Shown here: positions 50,952-59,978 of the stretch, piece by piece | Layout: every line of letters starts with the position of its first letter | Numbering within the stretch: position 1 is the first letter of the stretch | Assembly: GCA_964433135.1 (NCBI GenBank) | Contig: CAYSQW010000012.1 | Coordinates: 1 to 64,000, forward strand | Length of the DNA: 64,000 nucleotides | Direction of reading: 5' to 3' | Origin: CAYSQW01 sp964433135 | GTDB lineage: Bacteria > Acidobacteriota > Aminicenantia > Aminicenantales > Aminicenantaceae | Made by a program: the position numbers and the translations under genes | The notes under the pieces: generated by a model | Seen by the model: only the letters and a program-made list of their open reading frames with translations | Databases searched by the model: none | Told to the model about the DNA's origin: nothing

Positions 50952-53741
50952 ATGAACAAAAAAGGCTTCTTTGCAGCGGTCGTTGCCCTCGTTTTTCTGA
51001 GCTCTCCCGCTTTCCCTCAGGAGCGGATCGACCGGGAGGCCGGAAAAAAGATCCTGGAATACACGACCGACTCGCGTTATCTGACGAAGCTGGTGGATCA
51101 TCTCCCCTACTCGGAGAAAGTTCCGGCTCCGCATGAAATGTTGGGATATGTGACAGGGGCGCCGGGGAAAATGACCTACTATGAGGATATCCTGCGCTAT
51201 TTTCAGGCATTGGATGAAACCAGTGACAGGGTGAAAATATTCGAGGTCGGCAAGAGTCATGGGGGCAACACGATGATCGTGGCGGCGATCGCGGATGCCA
51301 ACAGCATCATCGACCTTGATCTTTTTCGTGGGGATACCAAGCGCCTTTCCGACCCGCGTTCTTGCAACGCGGAAGCCATGAAGATGATCGTGAAGGAAGC
51401 CAAACCTTTCTATTTGTTTACCGGAGGTCTGCATTCCTCTGAAACCGGAAGCCCGGAAATGCTGATGGAGCTGGCTTACCGCCTGGCCGTAGGTGAAGAG
51501 CTTTTTATACGCCGTATCCGCAACAACGTCATTACGCTCATCATTCCGGTTCTGGAAATCGATGGGTGGAACCGCCAGGTGGACTGGTATTACCGCCACA
51601 CCAAAAAGGTTTCCAGATATGAAGACATTCCCCGTACCTCCCCGCCGATCTGGGGGAAATATGTCGCCCATGACAATAACCGGGACGGCATCATGCTCAG
51701 TCAGCCGCTGTCCCGGAACATGAACGAAGCCTTTTTCATGTTCTATCCGCAGGTCGTCCATGACCTGCATGAAAGCGTTCCCCTGCTTTATGTCAGCACC
51801 GGTACCGGACCTTATTACCCGAGCCTCAGCCCGATATTGCGGAATGAATGGCAGTGGCTTGCTTTTAACGAAGTCACTCAGATGACCAGCCTTGGAGTTC
51901 CGGGCGTCTGGACATGGGGGTTTTTCACCGGCTGGTATCCGGGATATGGAGCCTGGTCCGGAAACAACCATAATGCGATCAGCCGCTTCTATGAGACGTT
52001 TGGGAATGCGGGCGCGAATACGTATGAACGGATCATCAGTGAAACACCCGGGAAGGGCCGAACATCCGAGGAATGGTACCGGCCGCTGCCGCCCCCGGCG
52101 AAAACCCTCTGGAGTATGCGCAATAACATCAACCTGCAGGAAAGCGGATGCCTGCTGGCATTGGAATTCACGGCCCGTCATAAGGATACGATCCTGGAAA
52201 ATTTTTGGAAGAAAGCGCATAATGCGGTTCTTAAAGGGCGAACGGAGAAACCGTATGCCTGGATCATCCCTCTGCGGCAAAACGACCTGGTCGCCGCCCG
52301 GCGTCTTCTGCATGTGCTTCAACTTCATAGAATCGAAGTCCAACAGCTGACGGAGAATTTTTCCATCGGGGATCGGGTGTTCCCGGCGGGGAGTGTCGTG
52401 GTGCGCATGGATCAGCCCTACCGCAATTTCGCGAAATCGCTGCTGGAAATCCAGGAATGGCCGGAGCACAGCAAAACGCGGCCTTACGATGCGACGACCT
52501 GGACCGTGGGATTGATGATGGGCATCGATACGGCACGTATTGAAGATAAAATGGTGCTGCAGGCGCCTATGCGGACATTGAACAGCAATCCGTTTATAGG
52601 GGTTTTGACCGGGAAAAACGTTCCGGGAAATATCTTCATCCCTCCCCAGGGAAATTCAACGCTGTCGGCCGTATTGGCTCTGGAAGGGGAGGATATCTTC
52701 ATCTCCGACCAGGCCATTGAAACAGCGGAGCGCACGTTTCCGCCCGGAACATTGATCTGCCGGGAAGAATCCCGAAATCGCATCGAAACCGTCTGCAGAA
52801 ACATCGGCGTCAACGCGTTCGCCGTAGCGGAAGAATTTCCCGCACCGCGCAAACTATCCCTGCCCCGCCTGGGGCTGTATTCGGCATGGTTCACGACTCA
52901 AGATCCGGGTTGGGCCCGCTTCACTCTCGACAGCGTTCGTATCCCCTGGACCTGGATCACCAAGGAGAGGGTCCGTAAGGGAGGCTTGAACGGCGAGTTC
53001 GATGTGATTATCATTCCGCATCACGGCAGCCGTGCGAACGGCGTCTCTTTTTTACGCGGGATCGACCGCCGCCATGGTCCCTTGGATTATATCCAAAGCG
53101 AGGAATTTCCGTACTTGGGTACTCCGGTGAGCTCAGAGGATATCACCGGGGGGCTGGGAATGGAGGGCTTGTCCGCGCTGGAAAAATTCGTGAGCAACGG
53201 GGGGACTTTGATCACTCTGGGTACGGGAAGCCGACTGGTCACGGATTTCGGGATGCTTTCCGGGATACAATCCCGCTCCGTCCCCGAGCTTGTATGTCCG
53301 GGGACGTTGGTATCGGGTTGGACGAGGCAGAGGAACCATCCCGTAGCTTACGGAGTCGGGGAGCACCCCGTTATCTACAGGGGAAAGATGCCGGTCTTCG
53401 AAGTGGAGAAACACATGCGATCTCGTGTGGTGATGCAGTTCGGCACCCGGCTGCCGGTGGATGTCATGAACGCGATGAGTTCGCCGCAGAAATCGGCTCA
53501 CGAAATCCTCAGGAAAGAATATCCCTTGAAAATAAGCGGTCTGTTGCGGGAGGATCAAGCTTTGGACGGCAGTGCGGCGGTTGTCGATGCTCCTCTGGGG
53601 AGAGGGCGTATCGTGCTGTTTGCCTTCAATCCGTTCCACCGCTGGATGAACCAGATGAATTTCCCGCTGGTATTCAATGCCATCCTCAACTGGGACGCCC
53701 CCTCGATGTTGCGAAGGCGTCCTCCCACCGAAGAGCGCTGA
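50952..53741 (+). CDS. Secreted M14-family metallocarboxypeptidase-like protein with GATase-like C-terminus
   Basis: 929 residues from ATG 50952 (GGGAG upstream); the signal peptide KKGFFAAVVALVFLSSPAFPQ marks this start. The zinc motif is GGLHSSETGS (His161 and Glu164), with a further His at 270 or 273 in VHDLHESV. The region NNRDGIMLSQPLSRN is typical of M14 proteins. The last 250 residues (FDVIIIPHHGSRANG, GLSALEKFVSNGGTLITLGTG) resemble a class I glutamine-amidotransferase-like domain without an obvious Cys nucleophile. It may trim peptides from outside the cell; its substrate is not known. It is a single gene, convergent with the minus-strand barrel gene. Confidence 0.84.
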   Translation: MNKKGFFAAVVALVFLSSPAFPQERIDREAGKKILEYTTDSRYLTKLVDHLPYSEKVPAPHEMLGYVTGAPGKMTYYEDILRYFQALDETSDRVKIFEVGKSHGGNTMIVAAIADANSIIDLDLFRGDTKRLSDPRSCNAEAMKMIVKEAKPFYLFTGGLHSSETGSPEMLMELAYRLAVGEELFIRRIRNNVITLIIPVLEIDGWNRQVDWYYRHTKKVSRYEDIPRTSPPIWGKYVAHDNNRDGIMLSQPLSRNMNEAFFMFYPQVVHDLHESVPLLYVSTGTGPYYPSLSPILRNEWQWLAFNEVTQMTSLGVPGVWTWGFFTGWYPGYGAWSGNNHNAISRFYETFGNAGANTYERIISETPGKGRTSEEWYRPLPPPAKTLWSMRNNINLQESGCLLALEFTARHKDTILENFWKKAHNAVLKGRTEKPYAWIIPLRQNDLVAARRLLHVLQLHRIEVQQLTENFSIGDRVFPAGSVVVRMDQPYRNFAKSLLEIQEWPEHSKTRPYDATTWTVGLMMGIDTARIEDKMVLQAPMRTLNSNPFIGVLTGKNVPGNIFIPPQGNSTLSAVLALEGEDIFISDQAIETAERTFPPGTLICREESRNRIETVCRNIGVNAFAVAEEFPAPRKLSLPRLGLYSAWFTTQDPGWARFTLDSVRIPWTWITKERVRKGGLNGEFDVIIIPHHGSRANGVSFLRGIDRRHGPLDYIQSEEFPYLGTPVSSEDITGGLGMEGLSALEKFVSNGGTLITLGTGSRLVTDFGMLSGIQSRSVPELVCPGTLVSGWTRQRNHPVAYGVGEHPVIYRGKMPVFEVEKHMRSRVVMQFGTRLPVDVMNAMSSPQKSAHEILRKEYPLKISGLLREDQALDGSAAVVDAPLGRGRIVLFAFNPFHRWMNQMNFPLVFNAILNWDAPSMLRRRPPTEER

Positions 53742-53751
53742 GGCTGTTTCC

Positions 53752-54360
53752 TCAATGGAAACCGATGTTCACCTTCAGGTAGAGCAGGGCTCCTTTTCCC
53801 AGCAGGTTCTCTCCATATGAAAATCGGGCCTTTACCGAGGGTGTGATCGGAACGGCCACCGCCGGCCCTAAATAGAATGTTGCGTTCCCGCCTAGATTCT
53901 TCTTCCCGAATCCGATGAGTCCCGCCTGAACCGACCGCTTGCGGCCGAGAGAATAATATAGGGTCGGGATCACATAGTAATGATCGACGGATGAGGGATT
54001 CAAGCCCTGGAAATATCTAAGCTGGAGTTTGGCCTTGAACGGGGGGGGAGCAAAGGGCAGTGGAGCGTCCAAGCGGGCGCCCAGCCACCTGCCGTGATGA
54101 TTATCCCCTTTCATGTAGATATAAGCGGTCCATGTGGAGAAATCCCTGCCGACCAGAAGATCGATCCGATAGGTTTCTCCGGGGAGGGTGAAGTCCGCCG
54201 GGCGAAATTTATAGATGATGTTCCGTGAACTGTACGTCAGTTCCAAAACGTTTTTCTCTTTCATCGTATTTCCGAAGGCGGGAAGTGAAATACTCGGGAA
54301 TACCAGGATCAAATAAAGGCTCAAGCTTGCGAGACGAAGATAGGGTAATCCGGTATTCAT
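53752..54360 (-). CDS. Predicted outer-membrane protein of unknown function
   Basis: 202 residues. A signal peptide (LASLSLYLILVFPSISLPAFG) is followed by strands such as WTAYIYMKG, RFSYGENLLGKGALLYLKVNIGFH and YYVIPTLYYSLG. Aromatic residues alternate with small ones and the end is aromatic (GFH), as for a small beta-barrel. No family is recognised. It overlaps nothing; the response-regulator gene lies 96 nt upstream on the same strand, with a hairpin between. Confidence 0.62.
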   Translation of the reverse strand: MNTGLPYLRLASLSLYLILVFPSISLPAFGNTMKEKNVLELTYSSRNIIYKFRPADFTLPGETYRIDLLVGRDFSTWTAYIYMKGDNHHGRWLGARLDAPLPFAPPPFKAKLQLRYFQGLNPSSVDHYYVIPTLYYSLGRKRSVQAGLIGFGKKNLGGNATFYLGPAVAVPITPSVKARFSYGENLLGKGALLYLKVNIGFH

Positions 54361-54396
54361 CTTTTTTTTGGGAAACGTGTTGCAGTGGAAATCAAG

Positions 54397-54435
54397 CGAG
54401 CCGGATAGGCCTCAGCCCTTCCGGCTCGGTTTTTT
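54397..54435. terminator. Hairpin with T-tract on the plus strand
   Basis: CGAGCCGGA (54397-54405) and TCCGGCTCG (54420-54428) pair perfectly, followed by GTTTTTT. The T-tract points along the plus strand, although both flanking genes are on the minus strand, where the tail is only CTTGATTT. It may end the response-regulator transcript, or an antisense or read-through transcript. Confidence 0.55.
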
Positions 54436-54456
54436 CAAAAAAGAAAGTGTATTGGT

Positions 54457-54855
54457 TCAGGCCTCCAGTACCTCATTGATCTTGGAGAGAAGTTCATTCG
54501 GTTTGACGGGTTTCTCCATGAAGGCTTTTACAGGCATCCATCTTTCGTCGGGCTTGTATTCGAAGGGAAGATTCCTTACCTTGCGTACCCCGGAAAGAAT
54601 GATAATCGGGATATCCTTGAGCAGGGGCTCGCCGTGAAGTTCACGGGATATTTCGAATCCATCCGGGCCTGTGCTTCCGGCAAACATGACGTCGAGCAGG
54701 ATCAGATCCGGCTTGACGTCCTTTACCGTTTGAATGATGTTTTCTGATTTGTACGTATAAAATGGATTGAATCCAGCACTATCCAGCAGTGTTTTCAAGG
54801 AATCAACGAGCTGCACATCATCATCAGCAATCAGGATTTTTTTCTTGTTGGTCAT
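54457..54855 (-). CDS. Single-domain response regulator (CheY-like receiver)
   Basis: 132 residues from ATG 54855 (AAGGAGG upstream; open frame to 54993). A receiver fold only: ILIADDDVQLVDSLKTLL with the acidic pocket, phosphoacceptor Asp in DLILLDVMFAG, LSGVRK for the Thr/Ser position and FMEKPVKPNELL with the conserved Lys. No DNA-binding or output domain is present. It probably relays phosphate to another protein. It is divergent from rex and the sensor kinase at 55955, which has no receiver of its own. Confidence 0.9.
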   Translation of the reverse strand: MTNKKKILIADDDVQLVDSLKTLLDSAGFNPFYTYKSENIIQTVKDVKPDLILLDVMFAGSTGPDGFEISRELHGEPLLKDIPIIILSGVRKVRNLPFEYKPDERWMPVKAFMEKPVKPNELLSKINEVLEA

Positions 54856-55194
54856 AGTCGAAACCTCCTTTTTGGTTTTCGTATCCGATGGATACTCTTG
54901 AGATACGGCATCTTTGCTTGAATAAGGCAGGGATGCCTTGAATCCCGCCCGGGTTGACGGAAACCGGAATTTCCGGTTGTACGGCCAACGCAACGGTGTG
55001 TTTCCTGACCGGGTCCCGCGGAGGAAAATCCTTTGGCGGGATAATGTTATAAAAACAAAATTTTCGCTTGATTTTTATCATTTTTAATCAATCATCATAG
55101 CATAATTTTTTGGCTTTTGCCTCTTTTAACTTTGGTTTTTGTGAAAAAAAATCCCAGGAGCGGAAAAGGCAACGGGCACCCTGCTTGGATATAA

Positions 55195-55210
55195 TGTGAA
55201 ATATTTCACA
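55195..55210. promoter_or_regulatory. Rex operator (ROP)
   Basis: TGTGAAATATTTCACA is a perfect 16-bp palindrome that matches the core of the Rex consensus TTGTGAANNNNTTCACAA; the outer bases are A and A. It is 7 nt upstream of the -35 of the rex-hydrogenase promoter. It indicates that Rex binds there and represses when the NADH/NAD+ ratio is low, thereby controlling its own operon. Confidence 0.85.
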
Positions 55211-55217
55211 AATAATA

Positions 55218-55246
55218 TTGACATCCCTATGGCGAATGCGTAATAT
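55218..55246 (+). promoter_or_regulatory. Promoter of the rex-hydrogenase operon
   Basis: TTGACA (55218-55223, full consensus), 17 nt, TAATAT (55241-55246). It lies just downstream of the Rex site; the leader to the ATG at 55332 is about 80 nt. Confidence 0.6.
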
Positions 55247-55331
55247 TTGATTTGATGTTACAAAAAGAGCAAGGAGACCATGTGCACGCAGGCGGCAATG
55301 GAAATGCAAGCCTGGAACCGGAGGGGGTTCA

Positions 55332-55958
55332 ATGGCCAATCGTAAGAGTATTCTCAGGTTATCCCGTTACAAAAACGTAGCGCTTCGCCTTAAGTCTTTG
55401 AATTTTATACGGGTTTTTTCCGAAGATTTGGCTAACGCATCGGGAGTCACCGCATCTCAGGTCCGCAAGGACTTTTCCATATTCGGGATCACCGGAAACA
55501 GGCGGGGAGGATATTCCATCGACAGCTTGATCGAGAAATTGAACAAAATTTTGGGAAAAGAGAAAACCCAGCATTTGGTTGTCGTCGGAGTGGGCAATCT
55601 GGGAATGGCCCTGTTCCACTATCGATCTTTTCGCACCGGGAGCATCCAGATTGCGGCCGGTTTCGATATTGATCCGGCCAAGCTCGACGTGAATGTGGAG
55701 GTCCCCATCCTGCCCATGAATGATATGGACACGTTTGTCCGTACCCGGGGTATCGAAATGGGAATTATCACCGTACCCGATTTTGCCGCTCAGCAGGTCT
55801 TCGAGATGATGGCCGCCTCCGGAATCCGCGGCGTCATTAATTTTGCCCCCATACGGCTTAGAAACGATTTTGATGTCGTGGTTCAAAGCATCAATTTTGA
55901 AACCGAGATTGAGAACCTGAGCTATTTCGTCAATGCAGGAAAAAAGGAAAAGAAATGA
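55332..55958 (+). CDS. rex: Redox-sensing transcriptional repressor Rex
   Basis: 208 residues. The winged-helix N-terminus (residues about 1-75) has RLSRYKNVALRLKSL and SGVTASQVRKDFSIFG ... RRGGYSIDSLI, and the NAD(H)-binding domain carries VVVGVGNLGMALFHY and later GIITVPDFAAQQVFEMM. Rex binds ROP sites and lets go when NADH is high. Here it heads the hydrogenase operon and a perfect palindrome lies in its own promoter region, so it probably controls H2 production by redox state. It overlaps the kinase gene by four bases. Confidence 0.97.
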   Translation: MANRKSILRLSRYKNVALRLKSLNFIRVFSEDLANASGVTASQVRKDFSIFGITGNRRGGYSIDSLIEKLNKILGKEKTQHLVVVGVGNLGMALFHYRSFRTGSIQIAAGFDIDPAKLDVNVEVPILPMNDMDTFVRTRGIEMGIITVPDFAAQQVFEMMAASGIRGVINFAPIRLRNDFDVVVQSINFETEIENLSYFVNAGKKEKK

Positions 55959-57802
55959 ATTTTCCCGTGCAGTCTTTAAAGGGACGAATCCTGATGGGAT
56001 TCTTTATCGTCATCCTGGTCATTTCACTGATGACCGCGCTGCTGGGCGTTGCGATCATCCAGAGATACATCCTGGGCACCGCCTATGACCGCGTCGGTAA
56101 TAACCTCGACGCGGCCCGAACTTTTTACGAAGAGGAAATCCGGGATATCGGTGAAGCCCTTCGGTTGGTTTCGCTGAATGAGGATCCTGATTTATTACGT
56201 GAAAAAATGGGCCTGGATTATTTTTACGTCCTCTCCAGCGATGAAATTGCATCGGTTCAAAATGAAATCGTACAGCGGGCATGGAAAGAAAAAAAGATGC
56301 TCGGAGGGACCCGCATCATCGATGCCGAGGAACTGGAAAAAATGCCCGAAGCGGCCGGCATTCGCACCCGGATGGAAATATTGGAAACCCAAAGGGCCAA
56401 ACCGACGTCGAAGACCGTCCTGGAATCCGCCATGGCAAAAGAACATGCCGTTCCCATTCGTTCCGCCGACGGGAAGTACGGAACTCTGATTTATGGGGGA
56501 AGAATCATCAATCAGGATCATGCGCTGGTAGACAGGATTCGAGCGCTGGTCTTCGGGAATGAGCTTTATGACGCCAAACCCGTAGGGACGGTGACGGTTT
56601 TTCAGGATGACGTACGGATCGCCACCAATGTTTTGAATGAAGACGGAACCCGGGCGATCGGCACGCGCGTTTCCGCGGAAGTCTATGAAAAGGTTCTGGA
56701 AAGGGGTCAAACTTGGCATGATCGGGCTTTCGTCGTAACGGATTGGTATAAAACGGCTTATGAGCCGATCCGGAATATCGAAGGCGATACCATTGGAATC
56801 CTTTACGTCGGCATCCTGGAGCAGCCCTATAATGATCTGCAGAAAAACATCACTCTGGTTTTTCTCGCCATCATGATCGGCACCACACTCTTGGCGGTGA
56901 TGGTTTCTTTTCTGCTGGCCGGTGGAATCCATCGGCCGATTGCGGAAGTTCTGGAGGCGACCCAAAAAATCTCACATGGAAATCTGGGACTTAAGGTCAA
57001 TTCCCGTACATCAATTTCGGATTTGAATGAACTGGCTGAATCGTTCAATGAGATGTCCGTTAAGCTGCATGAACGCGAAGAAAGCCTGGTCTTGACAAAT
57101 AAAAAACTGGAAGAAGCCAACAAAAGCTATGTCGATCTGATCGGATTCGTGTCCCACGAGCTCAAGGGTATCTTGGCTTCGGCCGTCATGAATGTTTATT
57201 CGATAAAGGACGGATTTCTGGGAATGGTGAATTTCAAACAGCGAAAAGCCATCGATTCCGTTGCCCGAAGTCTGGATTATTTGACGGCGACGGTGAAAAA
57301 ATTCCTGAATCTGGGGAGGATCGAAAAGGGCGAACTTCCCGTAAACAAAAGGGATGTGCTTCTGAAAAGCGAAGTTTTCGATGAGTCCATAAATTCCCTG
57401 GCCGCTTTGGCCTTGTTAAAAAATATCCATTTTGACAATCGGATTGATCCTGAACTTAAAGTCAGCGCCGATGCGGATCTGATGCAGGTTGTGGGGAACA
57501 ACCTGATCAGCAACGCCATCAAGTATGGCTTGGACGATGGAGATATCCGGATCGATTCCCGAATACTGGGAACCAAGGTGGAAATCGAAGTCTACAATGA
57601 CTCGGTCCCGATTGCTCAAGATCAACTGCCGCTTCTGTTTCAGAAATTCTCACGCCTGAATAACAAAGCCACCCGCGGCGTCAAGGGCACCGGACTCGGT
57701 CTTTTCATCACCAGGCAAATTATTGAAGAGCACGGGGGTTCCATCCGGGTACAGCCGAGGGAAAAAGGGAATTCATTCATTTTTCAGATAGAAAGGAGCT
57801 AG
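55955..57802 (+). CDS. Membrane sensor histidine kinase (Cache, HAMP, HisKA, HATPase)
   Basis: 615 residues. A transmembrane helix (MGFFIVILVISLMTALLGVAI) is followed by a long extracytoplasmic region to about residue 285 with a Cache-like end (YKTAYEPIRNIEGDTIGILYVGILE). A second helix (ITLVFLAIMIGTTLLAVMVSFLLAGG) comes next. HAMP starts at about residue 330. The HisKA H-box is FVSHELKGILAS, and the ATPase domain has NNLISNAIKYG and GTGLGLFITRQIIEEHGG. The signal is unknown. Its place between rex and the hydrogenase subunits, four-base overlap with rex and the divergent receiver gene suggest a role in hydrogenase or redox control. Confidence 0.93.
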   Translation: MNFPVQSLKGRILMGFFIVILVISLMTALLGVAIIQRYILGTAYDRVGNNLDAARTFYEEEIRDIGEALRLVSLNEDPDLLREKMGLDYFYVLSSDEIASVQNEIVQRAWKEKKMLGGTRIIDAEELEKMPEAAGIRTRMEILETQRAKPTSKTVLESAMAKEHAVPIRSADGKYGTLIYGGRIINQDHALVDRIRALVFGNELYDAKPVGTVTVFQDDVRIATNVLNEDGTRAIGTRVSAEVYEKVLERGQTWHDRAFVVTDWYKTAYEPIRNIEGDTIGILYVGILEQPYNDLQKNITLVFLAIMIGTTLLAVMVSFLLAGGIHRPIAEVLEATQKISHGNLGLKVNSRTSISDLNELAESFNEMSVKLHEREESLVLTNKKLEEANKSYVDLIGFVSHELKGILASAVMNVYSIKDGFLGMVNFKQRKAIDSVARSLDYLTATVKKFLNLGRIEKGELPVNKRDVLLKSEVFDESINSLAALALLKNIHFDNRIDPELKVSADADLMQVVGNNLISNAIKYGLDDGDIRIDSRILGTKVEIEVYNDSVPIAQDQLPLLFQKFSRLNNKATRGVKGTGLGLFITRQIIEEHGGSIRVQPREKGNSFIFQIERS

Positions 57803-57805
57803 TTC

Positions 57806-58165
57806 ATGTTGACGCCACTGGATATTGTCAAGAAAAAGCGCGCGGAAGCGGTCAGTCGCATCATTGGAAAAGGCTATCTCTCAACCAAACGTGTCTTTGT
57901 GGGGATGGCAACGTGTGAAATCGCGGCGGGATCCCTGGAAGTGATGCAGGTGTTTAGAGACGCGATTGCCAAGGGGGAACTGCCGGATGTTTATCTCAGT
58001 CAGAAAGGATGCGTGGGGCGCTGCAATCTCGAGCCTACGGTCGAGATCCTCGAAATGGGGAAAAATCCGGTTCGTTACGGCCGGATCGACCAGCGGAAAG
58101 CCCAGGAGATCATCGAGCGGCATTTGAAAAAAGGGGAGGTCATCCCGGAATGGGTGATCGACTAG
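57806..58165 (+). CDS. [2Fe-2S] thioredoxin-like ferredoxin
   Basis: 119 residues with a NuoE-like C-terminal ferredoxin fold: VFVGMATCEIAAGSLEVM and LSQKGCVGRCNLEPTVEI. Three cysteines are seen (Cys37, Cys69, Cys73); the fourth position of the usual C-x4-C...C-x3-C set is missing, as is common in this small family. It lies directly upstream of the HydB gene and probably serves as an extra electron carrier in the hydrogenase complex. SD AAAGGAG precedes the ATG, which follows the kinase stop by 3 nt. Confidence 0.83.
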   Translation: MLTPLDIVKKKRAEAVSRIIGKGYLSTKRVFVGMATCEIAAGSLEVMQVFRDAIAKGELPDVYLSQKGCVGRCNLEPTVEILEMGKNPVRYGRIDQRKAQEIIERHLKKGEVIPEWVID

Positions 58166-58178
58166 AAAGGAAACAGCC

Positions 58179-59969
58179 GTGAATAAAGAAACTATCATCA
58201 CCATATGCGACGGAACCTCTTGTATTCAAAGAGGCGCCCATGATCTTCGAGGGCTCCTGTTGAAAAACCTGAAGAAGCATGGACTTATGGATTGCGTAAA
58301 GATCAGCCATTCCGGATGTCTGGGGATGTGCGATAAAGGTCCGATCATGGTCGTTAATCCCGGATACACCATTTACGGTCATCTTAAGATGGAGGATATC
58401 CCGGAAATTATGGAGGAGCATATCCTTCATGACAGGCCGGTGGCTCGCCTGGCTATTCAGGAAGACCATCTCTACAATAGGTTTTTCCGGGTTTTCGGCG
58501 ACACCCAGTTTTTCGGCCATCAAATGCGGATCGCGCTGCGCAACTGCGGCATCATCGATCCTGAAAGCATTGATGACTACCTTTCGCTGCGGGGGTATGA
58601 AGCGGTTGGGAAGATGTTGACCCACATGACTCCCAAGGATGTGCTGTCCGAGGTGGAAAGATCCGGCCTGCGCGGCCGTGGCGGCAGCGGTTATCCGACC
58701 GGAAAAAAATGGCGGTTGACCTCTGAACAACCGGGGGAGAGAAAATACGTGATCTGCAACGCCGACGAGGGAGATCCCGGGGCGTTTATGGACCGAGGCG
58801 CCATTGAAGGCGATCCTCACACGATCGTCGAGGGGATGATCATCGGAGGGTATGCCGTAGGTGCAAAACAGGGGATCGTCTATATACGAGCCGAATATCC
58901 CCTGGCGATCCAGAGAATCCGGAAGGCGATCGACGATGCTCGAGAGCACAAACTGCTGGGACAAAATATCTTGGGATCCGATTTCTCTTTCGATATCGAG
59001 ATCCGTTTGGGCGCCGGAGCCTTTGTCTGCGGTGAGGAAACCGCATTGATCAAGTCCATCCAGGGCGCGCGTGGGATGCCGCGGCCTCGTCCACCCTATC
59101 CCTCCGTCTCCGGACTCTTCGAGCGGCCGACCCTGATCAATAATGTGGAGACGTGGGCCAACATCCCCGTCATTATTCTTGACGGCGGCGACTGGTTCAG
59201 TTCCGTGGGAACGGATGGCAGCAACGGCACCAAGGTTTTCGCGCTGGCCGGTAAAGTCGTCAACACGGGATTGATCGAAGTCCCCATGGGCACGACTCTG
59301 CGCCAGATCATTTTCGATATCGGAGGCGGGATCCCCGGCGGAAAGTCCTTGAAGGCGGTTCAAACCGGCGGCCCTTCAGGCGGCTGTCTACCGGTCGAAT
59401 ACCTGGACACGCCCGTGGATTATGACTCCTTGGCAAAAGCGGGCTCCATCATGGGTTCGGGTGGAATGATCGTCATTGATGAAGATTCATGTATGGTGGA
59501 TATAGCGAAATTCTTTCTGGAATTCACCCAGAACGAGTCCTGTGGGAAATGCACTCCCTGCCGGGAAGGCACCAAACGGATGTTGGAAATATTAACCCGG
59601 ATAACCGAGGGACGGGGCCGTGAGGGAGACATCGAAAAGCTGGAACGTTTGGGGCATATGATCAAAAAATCCTCTCTGTGCGGGTTGGGACAGTCCGCTC
59701 CCAATCCGGTTCTGAGCACGATTAAAAATTTCAGGGAAGAATATGAGGAACACATTCGGGAGAAAAAATGTCGGGCGAAAGTCTGCTCCCGGTTGATGTC
59801 CTATTCGATAACCGATGATTGCATCGGATGCGGCATGTGCAAACGGGCGTGTCCGGCGAATGCCATTGAGGGATCGCCCAAGGAAAAGCACGTGATCGAT
59901 CCGAATGCATGCATCAAATGCGGCGGTTGTTTTACGGCTTGTAAAGTCGGTGCCGTGATCAAACAGTAA
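58179..59969 (+). CDS. hydB: NADH-binding subunit of bifurcating [FeFe] hydrogenase (HydB/NuoF-like)
   Basis: 596 residues. An N-terminal [2Fe-2S] thioredoxin-like part (CDGTSCIQRG, SGCLGMCDKGP) is followed by the FMN/NADH domain: GLRGRGGSGYPTGKKW, CNADEGDPGAFMDR and CGEETALIKSIQG. Next come a [4Fe-4S] site SCGKCTPCREGTKRM with SLCGLGQ, and a C-terminal 2x[4Fe-4S] ferredoxin with CIGCGMCKRACP and CIKCGGCFTACK. The added ferredoxin end distinguishes hydrogenase/formate-type HydB from complex I NuoF. It oxidises or reduces NAD(H) at the FMN and exchanges electrons with HydA and HydC. It starts 13 nt after the [2Fe-2S] gene. Confidence 0.93.
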   Translation: MNKETIITICDGTSCIQRGAHDLRGLLLKNLKKHGLMDCVKISHSGCLGMCDKGPIMVVNPGYTIYGHLKMEDIPEIMEEHILHDRPVARLAIQEDHLYNRFFRVFGDTQFFGHQMRIALRNCGIIDPESIDDYLSLRGYEAVGKMLTHMTPKDVLSEVERSGLRGRGGSGYPTGKKWRLTSEQPGERKYVICNADEGDPGAFMDRGAIEGDPHTIVEGMIIGGYAVGAKQGIVYIRAEYPLAIQRIRKAIDDAREHKLLGQNILGSDFSFDIEIRLGAGAFVCGEETALIKSIQGARGMPRPRPPYPSVSGLFERPTLINNVETWANIPVIILDGGDWFSSVGTDGSNGTKVFALAGKVVNTGLIEVPMGTTLRQIIFDIGGGIPGGKSLKAVQTGGPSGGCLPVEYLDTPVDYDSLAKAGSIMGSGGMIVIDEDSCMVDIAKFFLEFTQNESCGKCTPCREGTKRMLEILTRITEGRGREGDIEKLERLGHMIKKSSLCGLGQSAPNPVLSTIKNFREEYEEHIREKKCRAKVCSRLMSYSITDDCIGCGMCKRACPANAIEGSPKEKHVIDPNACIKCGGCFTACKVGAVIKQ

Positions 59970-59978
59970 GGAAGAACC

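Larger units (their letters stand above)
54856..55331. other. Divergent regulatory region, 476 bases
   Basis: It carries the SD of the response-regulator gene, a 15-bp inverted repeat GTATCCGATGGATAC (54881-54895) about 26 nt upstream of that gene's start, an AT-rich stretch, the Rex operator (55195-55210) and the rex promoter (55218-55246). No gene is visible. Confidence 0.6.

Noticed and set aside
50934..52469. A 511-codon open frame on the minus strand in the M14 gene
   Set aside because: The plus strand has a signal peptide and the HxxE zinc motif; the minus frame shows no motif.
58140..59363. A 407-codon open frame on the minus strand over hydB
   Set aside because: HydB motifs on the plus strand are unambiguous; shadow frame.
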